A stretch of 64,000 nucleotides of DNA from the NCBI GenBank assembly GCA_963573315.1, contig OY752148.1, positions 124,001 to 188,000 of the forward strand. The letters are read 5' to 3'. Positions 1-11,859 of the stretch are shown here, piece after piece. The stretch is from Entomortierella parvispora (taxonomy: Eukaryota > Mortierellomycota > Mortierellomycetes > Mortierellales > Mortierellaceae). Every line of letters begins with the position of its first letter. Position 1 is the stretch's first letter. The position numbers and the translations under genes are program-made. The notes beneath the pieces are model-generated. The model was not told where the DNA came from, made no database searches, and saw only the letters and a list, made by a program, of their open reading frames with translations.

Positions 1-3000
1 TTTTCAATATTCCTGATGAGAGGAACCGAGCAGTGTTCGTCAACAATGACAACATGAATCTCTTGAAGTAATAGTTGATCAAGAAAACAAAGGTCATCAG
101 GTCCCCACCAAATTGAATGAAACGTTCACTAGGTTGAGAAGTAGGCTGAGAAGTAGATATATAGGTTGAGAAGAAGGTTGAGAAGTACAGTAGGTTGGAA
201 AATACTAGGCGAGTGCGGTATGGCTTTGACGCGAGATGGGGGTGCCGGCTACATGGCTGCTTGGTGACGGGGAGGATGTGTTGGTTGCAGTCGCCCCAAG
301 ACTTGTCGACTTTTGTCCTCGGGGGGAGCGCCAGAGATCCAGGAGAGAGTACCGATCACCATCGCTGATCTTTGGGTGCAGCAGAGACTCGAGTGCTCTG
401 AGTGCAATGGAGAGGACAGGATCTTTTGTCGCCACCGTCCTGGATGCCATCCTAGATCCTAGATCAACAGATCCACGCAGGGAAGAAGGGAGATGCCCGC
501 CTCCTTTTGTGCTCCTGACCACTCTCCAGAACATATCAAGACCGAGCACGTCTGCTTCTTTTTCTTTTCCCGAGAAGGATCGGTCATTAAAAAGAGAGAT
601 GGACCCTCCACCGCAACCTTTATGGATCCAGGGTCCAGGATCCGATGATCGGATCCAACACGACAGATATCTTCACTGAGGAGACGTCTTCCTCCTTCCA
701 GTTTTCAGGATCTGACAGGTAGACGGAGGCATGAGAACAAAACCCCCCCCCCCGAGCTATGGTGGGATGCAGCCAGTGCCATCTGATTCTCCATTCTCCA
801 CGGTGCCTCCTCCCTCTCCGAGAACTTCAAAGACAATGTTGGTACGCGTGCCACTTGTAGGAATGAACCTCTCTTGCGGACCCTAGGACAAGGTCCACCT
901 TCGTAATTGCGTTCAAGCCACCGGACCGAGTGTGCATGGAAAAGAAGGGAAAAGGGCTATCTGGCCATGTAGCTGGACCGTTGTTTACACGGTGTTCGAC
1001 CGTTTACACAGGGTTAGACCGTTCAGACCGTTTACACGGGACCAGACCTCTCCGCTGCAGATACAAAAATGCGCGCGCTGATTTTTTGTTTTCTTTTTTT
1101 TCTCTCTCACCACCTCCCCTCCTCCCCACACCCACCCTACATTCCCACTGACATTTCACATGCACATTTCCATTTCAGTCATGATCCATCTCTGCCATGG
1201 CTCCAAGGGTTGTCCAACCAAGCCCAGCACTCGCGTGCAACTCAGACACAAGAGCACGGCTCGTGTTTTTTTTAAGGTATGCTCTGAGCTGAACTAAAAT
1301 ATATGAAATCCAGCCAAACAAAAAAATCCCTTGCGCCCTACTTCCTAGGCCTTCGTTTGTGTACTTCAGTCACTAACGCCCCCTTGCATGTCTATCCTGT
1401 AGTCTCTTGTAGCACTGCAGCACAGCCCAGGCTAGCGCGCGTTCTTCAAACCGCGTGGTCAGTAACAAGCACAAGTGCTGAGCTCTCGTCTCGGGCCCAG
1501 AGAAGCATAAGCCAGGTCTCAAGAGACCCAGTTCCTGAAAAATACCAGCTCCATCTGCCTCTCTGGTGACGCGCTTCGCTCTCCAAAAGAAAGCTCTGTC
1601 CTCTGCCGCCCGCTGTCCTTCAAGAACGTCTCTTCCCTACAAAGAGACCGAGGGTAGCGCCTCTCAACTGGCTACCTTCAACTCCGCCAGAGGCCACCGG
1701 CCTTTCAACAACATCCGCTGCTTTCAGAGGCTCGCTTTCAGAGACTCCACAGCAACCCCGGCTCTTTGGAGCATGCTCGGTCCTTGCACCCTTGCATCTT
1801 TGCACGCTTTCAGTGGTGACCGCCCACCAAGAACGCCTCCCCTGCCTGCCAGCTTTTCTGCTGCGGCTGGCTTGCCACCAGTCAACACAAAAAGCAGTCC
1901 CGCTTCAAGTAAACAAGAACGCGTCGTCCATCCATCCGTCCATCCATCCATCGAAGGGAGTCAAAGTACGCGCCATCCGCCATCCAAAGCCCAAGAAGAG
2001 GACAGCTTTCTCCTCTCCCATCCTAGCCATCTCATCGGTGCTACCTCCATCCATGGTACGGCTATTACTATTATTTCTTCGGGGCCAAGTGGATGCACAG
2101 GACCAAGCACTGGACACATGGACCATATCCATATCCATATTCCATCCATACCGTCGGCTCCTGGACAAAGACAAGGTAATGGCAGTGGCCTCAGCGCTTC
2201 AGGGCAGGGCGTCCTTTGGTGCCTGTGTGAAGTTTCAATGATGAATAGTGGCGGTGGGCTGGCTGTCCTCAACCTTCTTCGGCTGGCACTGTTATGTAGT
2301 GATCTGGCCCCCTCCGTGGATAAAGTCGAAGGGAGTGAGTGAGGCTGGGGCCGACCTCTGAGAGACATCTGTACAAAGTGGGTTTACACGCGTCTTGGTA
2401 GCGTCCGCTGACCATTTACACAGTCTTTCCACTTCTTAGGAACCAAGTCTTCCGCAAGGATCACATTCCATTCAGGTCGTCCACCCCTTTGAGCTCAAAC
2501 AAGGTAATGGCAGTGGGCTAAGCGCTCCAAGACAAGGCGTCTATGGCGCTTGTGTGAATTTCAATGAAGACTTTAGGTGGCGAAGAGAGGACAAGAGGGA
2601 GAGGGAGAGGGGGGGGGTTAAGCACCATCCTGACCCAGAAACACCTCCTCCGCGGCTGTCTCCATTATCGGAAGATGGTTGGGGCCCCACCTACAGGTGC
2701 ATAATTGCAGAAGGGGGTGTGGGCTGGGTGAGGGCGTTGGATGCAAAGAGAGGACAAGAGGGAGAGGGAGAGGGGGGGGGGGGGGTAAGCGCCATCCTGG
2801 CCCAGAAAACTCCTCCTCCGCGGCTACCTCCATTCACGGAAGATGGTTGGGGCCCCACCTACAGGTGGACAATAGCAGAAGGGGGTGAGAGTGGAGGGAT
2901 GGGCTTGGGTGCGGGTGCGGGGTGTGGGGGAGATGGGGGGGGCCACTCTGAGAAACACCTCTGCGGCTGGTGGGAAGCCCCCTGGCTAGGTTAATTGCAA

Positions 3001-6000
3001 TAGAGGTGCAACCGCGTCTTGATAGCGTCCACTGACCATTTACATAGTCTTGCCACTTCTTAGGAACCAAACCCCGCACCGTGTCCTCACCCACCCCATC
3101 CTCGTGAACGAGAGGAGCATTGTCAACGCAGGCCGACTAGAGTCTCTCTCTGATCATTACAGTCCTCTGAAGCCCTTTTCCGAGATCCAAACTCTACCCT
3201 ATACCTTCCATATCATAGGCGAAGAAGAGTGCGCATCAAGCCAGATGTCGTGTGAGGATCGATCGACTCTAGGAGTCCTTCATCATGTCCTCCTCTGCAT
3301 ACTGGTGTGTACTTTTAGCTATTTTGATAGGCTGGATTTGTGTATGAGGGGTGATCTCGGCCTTTGGTGAGGTACTTTGTCAAGAGTTCTCTATTTTTTT
3401 GTCGTTGACTGTTGCTCACTTCTCCTCTCCATCGCTTGGCGGGGAACGGTCACTTCCAACGTGATGCGGTGCCGCTCTTCTCTTCGAGATCGAACCCATG
3501 GCCCCTGGGACCGTATTGTCCTTGTACCTTTGAATGGATGCCATCTTTCTGTTCTCTTCGTGATTTTAATACAGAGACCCATCATCGATCTTGTTCCTTT
3601 GAGTGACCACAGACTAAGAAGTAAACGCGCGATCACTGTACAATAAATAAAAAAAGAAATGTCAACTCTTTTCAATATTCCTGATGAGAGGAACCGAGCA
3701 GTGTTCGTCAACAATGACAACATGAATCTCTTGAAGTAATAGTTGATCAAGAAAACAAAGGTCATCAGGTCCCCACCAAATTGAATGAAACGTTCACTAG
3801 GTTGAGAAGTAGGCTGAGAAGTAGATATATAGGTTGAGAAGAAGGTTGAGAAGTACAGTAGGTTGGAAAATACTAGGCGAGTGCGGTATGGCTTTGACGC
3901 GAGATGGGGGTGCCGGCTACATGGCTGCTTGGTGACGGGGAGGATGTGTTGGTTGCAGTCGCCCCAAGACTTGTCGACTTTTGTCCTCGGGGGGAGCGCC
4001 AGAGATCCAGGAGAGAGTACCGATCACCATCGCTGATCTTTGGGTGCAGCAGAGACTCGAGTGCTCTGAGTGCAATGGAGAGGACAGGATCTTTTGTCGC
4101 CACCGTCCTGGATGCCATCCTAGATCCTAGATCAACAGATCCACGCAGGGAAGAAGGGAGATGCCCGCCTCCTTTTGTGCTCCTGACCACTCTCCAGAAC
4201 ATATCAAGACCGAGCACGTCTGCTTCTTTTTCTTTTCCCGAGAAGGATCGGTCATTAAAAAGAGAGATGGACCCTCCACCGCAACCTTTATGGATCCAGG
4301 GTCCAGGATCCGATGATCGGATCCAACACGACAGATATCTTCACTGAGGAGACGTCTTCCTCCTTCCAGTTTTCAGGATCTGACAGGTAGACGGAGGCAT
4401 GAGAACAAAACCCCCCCCCCCGAGCTATGGTGGGATGCAGCCAGTGCCATCTGATTCTCCATTCTCCACGGTGCCTCCTCCCTCTCCGAGAACTTCAAAG
4501 ACAATGTTGGTACGCGTGCCACTTGTAGGAATGAACCTCTCTTGCGGACCCTAGGACAAGGTCCACCTTCGTAATTGCGTTCAAGCCACCGGACCGAGTG
4601 TGCATGGAAAAGAAGGGAAAAGGGCTATCTGGCCATGTAGCTGGACCGTTGTTTACACGGTGTTCGACCGTTTACACAGGGTTAGACCGTTCAGACCGTT
4701 TACACGGGACCAGACCTCTCCGCTGCAGATACAAAAATGCGCGCGCTGATTTTTTGTTTTCTTTTTTTTCTCTCTCACCACCTCCCCTCCTCCCCACACC
4801 CACCCTACATTCCCACTGACATTTCACATGCACATTTCCATTTCAGTCATGATCCATCTCTGCCATGGCTCCAAGGGTTGTCCAACCAAGCCCAGCACTC
4901 GCGTGCAACTCAGACACAAGAGCACGGCTCGTGTTTTTTTTAAGGTATGCTCTGAGCTGAACTAAAATATATGAAATCCAGCAAACAAAAAAATCCCTTG
5001 CGCCCTACTTCCTAGGCCTTCGTTTGTGTACTTCAGTCACTAACGCCCCCTTGCATGTCTATCCTGTAGTCTCTTGTAGCACTGCAGCACAGCCCAGGCT
5101 AGCGCGCGTTCTTCAAACCGCGTGGTCAGTAACAAGCACAAGTGCTGAGCTCTCGTCTCGGGCCCAGAGAAGCATAAGCCAGGTCTCAAGAGACCCAGTT
5201 CCTGAAAAATACCAGCTCCATCTGCCTCTCTGGTGACGCGCTTCGCTCTCCAAAAGAAAGCTCTGTCCTCTGCCGCCCGCTGTCCTTCAAGAACGTCTCT
5301 TCCCTACAAAGAGACCGAGGGTAGCGCCTCTCAACTGGCTACCTTCAACTCCGCCAGAGGCCACCGGCCTTTCAACAACATCCGCTGCTTTCAGAGGCTC
5401 GCTTTCAGAGACTCCACAGCAACCCCGGCTCTTTGGAGCATGCTCGGTCCTTGCACCCTTGCATCTTTGCACGCTTTCAGTGGTGACCGCCCACCAAGAA
5501 CGCCTCCCCTGCCCTGCCAGCTTTTCTGCTGCGGCTGGCTTGCCACCAGTCAACACAAAAAGCAGTCCCGCTTCAAGTAAACAAGAACGCGTCGTCCATC
5601 CATCCGTCCATCCATCCATCGAAGGGAGTCAAAGTACGCGCCATCCGCCATCCAAAGCCCAAGAAGAGGACAGCTTTCTCCTCTCCCATCCTAGCCATCT
5701 CATCGGTGCTACCTCCATCCATGGTACGGCTATTACTATTATTTCTTCGGGGCCAAGTGATGCACAGGACCAAGCACTGGACACATGGACCATATCCATA
5801 TCCATATTCCATCCATACCGTCGGCTCCTGGACAAAGACAAGGTAATGGCAGTGGCCTCAGCGCTTCAGGGCAGGGCGTCCTTTGGTGCCTGTGTGAAGT
5901 TTCAATGATGAATAGTGGCGGTGGGCTGGCTGTCCTCAACCTTCTTCGGCTGGCACTGTTATGTAGTGATCTGGCCCCCTCCGTGGATAAAGTCGAAGGG

Positions 6001-7562
6001 AGTGAGTGAGGCTGGGGCCGACCTCTGAGAGACATCTGTACAAAGTGGGTTTACACGCGTCTTGGTAGCGTCCGCTGACCATTTACACAGTCTTTCCACT
6101 TCTTAGGAACCAAGTCTTCCGCAAGGATCACATTCCATTCAGGTCGTCCACCCCTTTGAGCTCAAACAAGGTAATGGCAGTGGGCTAAGCGCTCCAAGAC
6201 AAGGCGTCTATGGCGCTTGTGTGAATTTCAATGAAGACTTTAGGTGGCGAAGAGAGGACAAGAGGGAGAGGGAGAGGGGGGGGGTTAAGCACCATCCTGA
6301 CCCAGAAACACCTCCTCCGCGGCTGTCTCCATTATCGGAAGATGGTTGGGGCCCCACCTACAGGTGCATAATTGCAGAAGGGGGTGTGGGCTGGGTGAGG
6401 GCGTTGGATGCAAAGAGAGGACAAGAGGGAGAGGGAGAGGGGGGGGGGGGGGTAAGCGCCATCCTGGCCCAGAAAACTCCTCCTCCGCGGCTACCTCCAT
6501 TCACGGAAGATGGTTGGGGCCCCACCTACAGGTGGACAATAGCAGAAGGGGGTGAGAGTGGAGGGATGGGCTTGGGTGCGGGTGCGGGGTGTGGGGGAGA
6601 TGGGGGGGCCACTCTGAGAAACACCTCTGCGGCTGGTGGGAAGCCCTGGCTAGGTTAATTGCAATAGAGGTGCAACCGCGTCTTGATAGCGTCCACTGAC
6701 CATTTACATAGTCTTGCCACTTCTTAGGAACCAACCCCGCACCGTGTCCTCACCCACCCCATCCTCGTGAACGAGAGGAGCATTGTCAACGCAGGCCGAC
6801 TAGAGTCTCTCTCTGATCATTACAGTCCTCTGAAGCCCCTTTTCCGAGATCCAAACTCTACCCTATACCTTCCATATCATAGGCGAAGAAGAGTGCGCAT
6901 CAAGCCAGATGTCGTGTGAGGATCGATCGACTCTAGGAGTCCTTCATCATGTCCTCCTCTGCATACTGGTGTGTACTTTTAGCTATTTTGATAGGCTGGA
7001 TTTGTGTATGAGGGGTGATCTCGGCCTTTGGTGAGGTACTTTGTCAAGAGTTCTCTATTTTTTTGTCGTTGACTGTTGCTCACTTCTCCTCTCCATCGCT
7101 TGGCGGGGAACGGTCACTTCCAACGTGATGCGGTGCCGCTCTTCTCTTCGAGATCGAACCCATGGCCCCTGGGACCGTATTGTCCTTGTACCTTTGAATG
7201 GATGCCATCTTTCTGTTCTCTTCGTGATTTTAATACAGAGACCCATCATCGATCTTGTTCCTTTGAGTGACCACAGACTAAGAAGTAAACGCGCGATCAC
7301 TGTACAATAAATAAAAAAAGAATGTCAACTCTTTTCAATATTCCTGATGAGAGGAACCGAGCAGTGTTCGTCAACAATGACAACATGAATCTCTTGAAGT
7401 AATAGTTGATCAAGAAAACAAAGGTCATCAGGTCCCCACCAAATTGAATGAAACGTTCACTAGGTTGAGAAGTAGGCTGAGAAGTAGATATATAGGTTGA
7501 GAAGAAGGTTGAGAAGTACAGTAGGTTGGAAAATACTAGGCGAGTGCGGTATGGCTTTGACG
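1..7562. repeat. 3.66-kb tandem direct repeat array
   Basis: The segment starting at 1 is repeated from 3669 and again from 7332, where the third copy is cut off by the N gap. The copies are almost identical. The differences I found by eye are mostly one-base indels in or next to short runs (for example near 1315/4983, 1850/5512, 2935/6600 and 3064/6733). Several open frames occur (such as 236-679 and 1566-2342), but frames are open on both strands, composition is biased, and no domain or intron pattern is seen, so I call no gene. A pyrimidine-rich tract sits at 1085-1140 and purine-rich tracts near 2590 and 2760. It could be a subtelomeric or satellite-type array. I see no rRNA in it. Confidence 0.93.
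2578..2890. repeat. internal duplicated module of the 3.66-kb unit
   Basis: Within each large unit, a module of about 160 bp occurs twice in tandem (about 2578-2741 and 2742-2890, and again at about 6245-6555). Each module has a GAGAGG/GGGAGAGGG purine tract, a run of G, then a shared stretch containing GGTTGGGGCCCCACCTACAGG. The modules differ by substitutions, so this duplication is older than the 3.66-kb array. Confidence 0.8.
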
Positions 7563-7762
7563 NNNNNNNNNNNNNNNNNNNNNNNNNNNNNNNNNNNNNN
7601 NNNNNNNNNNNNNNNNNNNNNNNNNNNNNNNNNNNNNNNNNNNNNNNNNNNNNNNNNNNNNNNNNNNNNNNNNNNNNNNNNNNNNNNNNNNNNNNNNNNN
7701 NNNNNNNNNNNNNNNNNNNNNNNNNNNNNNNNNNNNNNNNNNNNNNNNNNNNNNNNNNNNNN
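7563..7762. other. assembly gap of exactly 200 N
   Basis: The run of N is exactly 200 bases, a typical placeholder length. It joins a truncated third copy of the 3.66-kb repeat to a telomere-like array. The true distance, and even the adjacency, of the two sides is therefore unknown. Confidence 0.98.
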
Positions 7763-8080
7763 CTAAAAAACCCTAAAAACCCTAAAAAACCCTAAAAAAC
7801 CCTAAAAAAACCCTAAAAACCCTAAAAAACCCTAAAAAACCCTAAAAAACCCTAAAAAACCCTAAAAAACCCTAAAAAACCCTAAAAAACCCTAAAAAAC
7901 CCTAAAAAACCCTAAAAAACCCTAAAAAACCCTAAAAAACCCTAAAAAACCCTAAAAAAACCCTAAAAAACCCTAAAAAAACCCTAAAAAACCCTAAAAA
8001 ACCCTAAAAAACCCTAAAAAACCCTAAAAAACCCTAAAAAACCCTAAAAAACCCTAAAAAACCCTAAAAAACCCTAAAAA
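7763..8080. repeat. telomere-like array, unit CCCTAAAAAA
   Basis: About 32 head-to-tail copies of CCCTAAAAAA, with a few units of CCCTAAAAA or CCCTAAAAAAA. On the other strand this is TTTTTTAGGG. The C-rich strand reads 5' to 3' into the contig, the orientation expected at the left end of a chromosome. Variable A-run length with constant CCCT is typical of telomerase-type repeats, though homopolymer errors could contribute. The array ends at 8080 and is followed by AT-rich unique sequence that includes degenerate CTTAACC and AAACCCTAAAG motifs. Confidence 0.85.
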
Positions 8081-8109
8081 CTTAACCTTAACTTCAGGGA
8101 TTAAACCCT

Positions 8110-9870
8110 AAAGTGTCATAATTGATCTGTAAATGGTCAGGCTGTCATCACATGTTTCCTTAAAAGGAAATAATGAAATAAAGTTTGAAATAGTTTCATT
8201 ACAAAGTATTCAGTTACTGACTTGGATGGAGGCTGATTGAAGGCTTCTAGAAATATATTTCAATTGCAATTCTCAATGGTGGATGTTGCGTAATTGATCA
8301 AATATTTCCTTTTTAGGGAATATTTGAAGGACATTATCTCATGATGCAATGAAATAGTACCACCTTATATTGCGTCCGACGATAGCCCTAGGTAGATCCT
8401 TTGTGCTCATGTTACAAGTTCGCTCCTAACTTGAAAGGATCTGGAGTAATTGCTGTAAACATTTCCTAAAATGGAAATATTTCAGTAGCTGTTTCTCTGG
8501 ATCTGCACAAAGGACACCAGTTCTTATTGTATGCCAAGATACCTCATTCCAAGGGTTTTCGAATGTCTGTAAAACTGAGGCATTTGATCAAGCCGACTCA
8601 GAGCAATTGATGATCAAAATTTTATTGATCAAAATTTCAAATATTATTTTCTCGATTTCTATGAGTCACTCACCTTCAATGGTAAGAATAGCTATAACTG
8701 AAAAGCGAATCTTTGTGATGCTGTAAAAAAATCGCAAGTTCGTAACGTAGATCTTCATCAATTGCCTGTCTAATAGAATATTTTGCATTAAAATTCGTAA
8801 AATTTTCGAATGTTATTTCTCCAGAAGCACCTTGAAGACTTGGAAGAGTATTGTATGGTGAAGGTAGACACTGATGAGCGTTTTCGGTGGCTGCAAGTGC
8901 ATAGTCGAATCACAAGGTGGATCTCGAGCAACTGCTTGTCGAAAATTTAATCGCCATATTTTGTGTCTTCTTTTTCGCCACATCTAATTAGTTAAGATTA
9001 TTGATCAAAGGACCCACTTGTAGGCATTCATGAGAGGTTATTTTTACATTAAAACGTTCGCCACTTCTTACAACAGCTCTTGAGCTATTGATGATCGAAT
9101 AAGTATTGGAAATTATTTTTGAACACCACTATCTCCAAACCCACTGTAGAGAATGAAACACAAGTCATATGCAACTAAAGCCTCCAACGATAGCCTTCTA
9201 TTCCATCAAGAACATTCTCAATTTATCTTGTATATCAGCCGCAATTGATGGTCGAATTTTATTTTTTTTCACAAGTAAATTTCATCTTCTTATGATCTCT
9301 TTCACGGATGGCAATGAAAATCATATGAACAGTGAGGCCCTCTCAAGTGTATCTTGTTCATGCAGGAATACCGTTGATTGATAGATCGGATGTGGAGCAA
9401 TTGCTCAGCGAAATGTTCATCTTTGTTTTTTTAGATGACATTAACTTCAAATCTATCCTGCTCTGAGTCATCAGATCCACCAGCAGCGATAGCCGCTATC
9501 AACCACATTCAGATGGGCACGCAATATCGCCAGTTGTTTTGTCAACGCTGGAGTAATTACAAAAAAAAAAAAAAAAAAAAAAAAAAAGTCGCAATAGTTG
9601 AAAGTCGAACGATGATATCCCTAGATCTCCAAAGAGACCAATGATAATCACTCGTGAAGGTAGTCTTAAGCGTGGAGTTGCCAATTGCCAGAGAATATAG
9701 ACCATAGCCACCGCCGTTTCTGATCAATTGCTGTTTACATTTCAACTTTTAAGATGAAAGAGACCATTACTTTGCGTATCCCGAGTTGACGAGTCGGTGT
9801 GAAATGACTTTTACTTGGAAAAAACGGAACAAGGATAGTAAAGCCGGGATTGAGAGTGCGAGCGATATCA
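8110..9870. repeat. diverged ~156-bp tandem satellite
   Basis: A recurring start signal, roughly GGATCTGGAGC-AATTG(A/C)T, appears near 8117, 8292, 8448, 8604, 8757, 8929, 9077, 9238, 9394, 9550 and 9719, giving spacings of 148-175 bp and often exactly 156. After each AATTG comes an AT-rich segment. In several units it folds on itself, for example TTTCCTTAAAAGGAAA near 8157 and ATTTCCTAAAATGGAAAT near 8461. The rest of each unit has drifted strongly. A run of 27 A at 9561-9587 lies in one unit. No coding potential is seen. The array sits directly inside the telomere-like repeat and is probably an old subtelomeric satellite. Confidence 0.65.
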
Positions 9871-9911
9871 AAGGTGGTTGATGAGCTGTTTCCAAGTTGC
9901 TACAGCAAAAC

Positions 9912-10362
9912 TGTCACGAAACATCGCAGACTCAGATCGTACGAAGTACGCGTCTCTTGTACCTCTGGTCTAGGATCGCGAACCTAGGATCTGTATCCGC
10001 ACTCATTGGCTTGTCCTCTGATCTCCGACAAGTACCCCTGGCGTCCAGGTTCTGGACCTAGGGTTATAGCTACCCTTAGTACGTATCTCTCAGCCGCACC
10101 TATCAGGACCTCCATCTCGTTCTCTCTCATCTATGTTGCCATCCCGGACCCTACTCATAGGTCCGGCTTATGATTAGTACCTGCTCGGATATGTATCCTA
10201 CTCTTCCGTGTCATCTCTGACTCAACGCAGGCCTGGTCCAGGCCTTCATCACTCTCTAGTATATAAACCCCCCTGTCCTCTTGCTTTGTTCCTCAGTCTG
10301 CAATTCACAATAAACCACACCTTTCCTTCACCTTCTTGTTCCTGCCTTGTCTGACCGTGACA
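9912..10362 (+). mobile_element. solo LTR of a retrotransposon
   Basis: A 451-bp segment begins TGTCAC and ends GTGACA, the short inverted TG..CA ends of an LTR. It is flanked on both sides by the 5-bp direct repeat AAAAC (9907-9911 and 10363-10367), a target-site duplication of the length usual for LTR elements. It holds a TATATAAA promoter-like motif near 10260 and an AATAAA motif near 10309. A diverged relative in the opposite orientation lies at 29549-30140. No internal domain remains, which implies LTR-LTR recombination. Confidence 0.85.
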
Positions 10363-10367
10363 AAAAC

Positions 10368-11859
10368 CTATTGATGGAGTGAGTTCAGTTACATCGCTGG
10401 ACGATATGTGTCGAACAAACAAGTTCGTAGATGCGAAAGAACAGGCAATCCAAAGATCGAATGATGGCAATAACCTGTGCAGCTTGCTTACTAAGTCGCA
10501 TTTTTCTCACGAGACTTGATGATTCAACTGCAACAATTGAGGCCGAAACACTCGACAATGGCCGCAAGTACTGTTGACTCAACACAAGTTCTGCAGTGGA
10601 AGCAGTGGAAACAGTGAAAGTAAAGGCGGATCCAGAGTCTCTCGACTATCATGGATGGAAGAGCAAGAAGCCATTGGCGTACGTTCACAGCCAAACAAAA
10701 GAAAAACATAGCTAGCCAAGTCAGAGCGGTGCAAAGACAGGGATAAGTCAAGGATGCACTTTGTGTATTAAGCTGAGGGAGGTGTACCTCGTATCAATGC
10801 GGCTACTACGGGACCACAACGCAGTCAGCAAGTCCACAGCATAGTCTGGGAAAGCAAGAAGAGACAGCGAGCGAGACAACGACAAGAGGAGCAGCGAAAT
10901 ATATCTCTGTATTATGATAAAGAGATACGTAAGAGTCTATAGGACTACGACAGTTGTTGTTGGGGCTATGGCAAGGTCAACAGACAGCCAAACAGGCGTA
11001 GATAGAGTGGCAGGGTTCATAATGGCAGCACCGTACTCACCAAGGCCGTCGAACTGCGCTGCAGTACTTTAGTAGCAGAGAAACGAAGAAAGAGAGGAAG
11101 AACCCAGACAGAAAGTGGCAGTGAGAGGCCAAGACAACAGGAGCAAGCTGTCTACAGTGTCCAACTATGAAGTTCAAGGTCCACGACCTTCTCTGGACAG
11201 AGTGGTTGCCAACACCAGCTTTGCAGCTTCGACTTTGAGGCAGATTGTCAAAGTGGCCAGTTGGAATGAGTCGGCTCGCTGTCAGATGGAGCGCATGTTC
11301 AGCGCAGATGGTTGAACAGACTGGATGAAAGTAGATGAAAGTAGATGACCAATCTCCAGGCATGCATGTTCAACACTCATTGTCAAACTGAGAAGATGAA
11401 GCCCAGCAGCCAACCTCGAACTGACCCAAGGGTTCAACACTGAGTGTCGAACTGACAGACGGGAGAAATCAGGGAGGAAGAGAAGCTTCCGTCTGTCAGT
11501 TCGACACTCAGTGTTATAGGGAATGCCCCTGAGTTGAAGTGTCCCAAGCCACCATGTCCACGCCTTCCCGTGAGCGCACCTTCGCCACACACACATTCGT
11601 ACAGGTGAAGTGAGTACAGTTCATGCAGCTGGCAAGTGTGTTTCTTTATTTAAAGGAGCTTTCATAGTACAAGTCAAGAGGAAAGACAAGAAAACAAGTA
11701 GGGAGAGCGATAGCGGTGCTAGGCTACTTACCCAACAGGCGCGCATGCCTGGATTTGTAGCTTCAAGTTTGTCGCGAGTTGTTCTTGGATCATAGGGATG
11801 GATGCTGTTAGATGGGGCGAGCTTTATGTGGCAGTCAATTGAGAAGGCAAGGTCTGGCT
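10368..11859. other. no gene recognised
   Basis: Short open frames only, none with a recognisable domain or codon pattern. The stretch contains a perfect hairpin (reported separately) and related short repeats built on TCGAACTGAC and GTTCAACACT near 11365-11460. Confidence 0.5.
11436..11515. repeat. perfect 27-bp inverted repeat (hairpin)
   Basis: The arms at 11436-11462 and 11489-11515 are exact reverse complements over 27 bases, separated by a 26-base purine-rich loop. The RNA would form a long uninterrupted stem. A partial direct relative of the left arm (GTTCAACACTCATTGTCAAACTG) lies just upstream near 11369. No terminator or transposon end is evident. It could be a small-RNA precursor, a relic of a terminal inverted repeat, or a recombination product. 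Confidence 0.85.

Noticed and set aside
236..679. 147-codon open frame repeated exactly at 3904-4347
   Set aside because: Conservation is explained by the 3.66-kb tandem repeat. The opposite strand is also open and no domain or regulatory context is seen.
7497..7795. Open frames running through the N gap
   Set aside because: They are translations of unknown bases, not evidence of coding.
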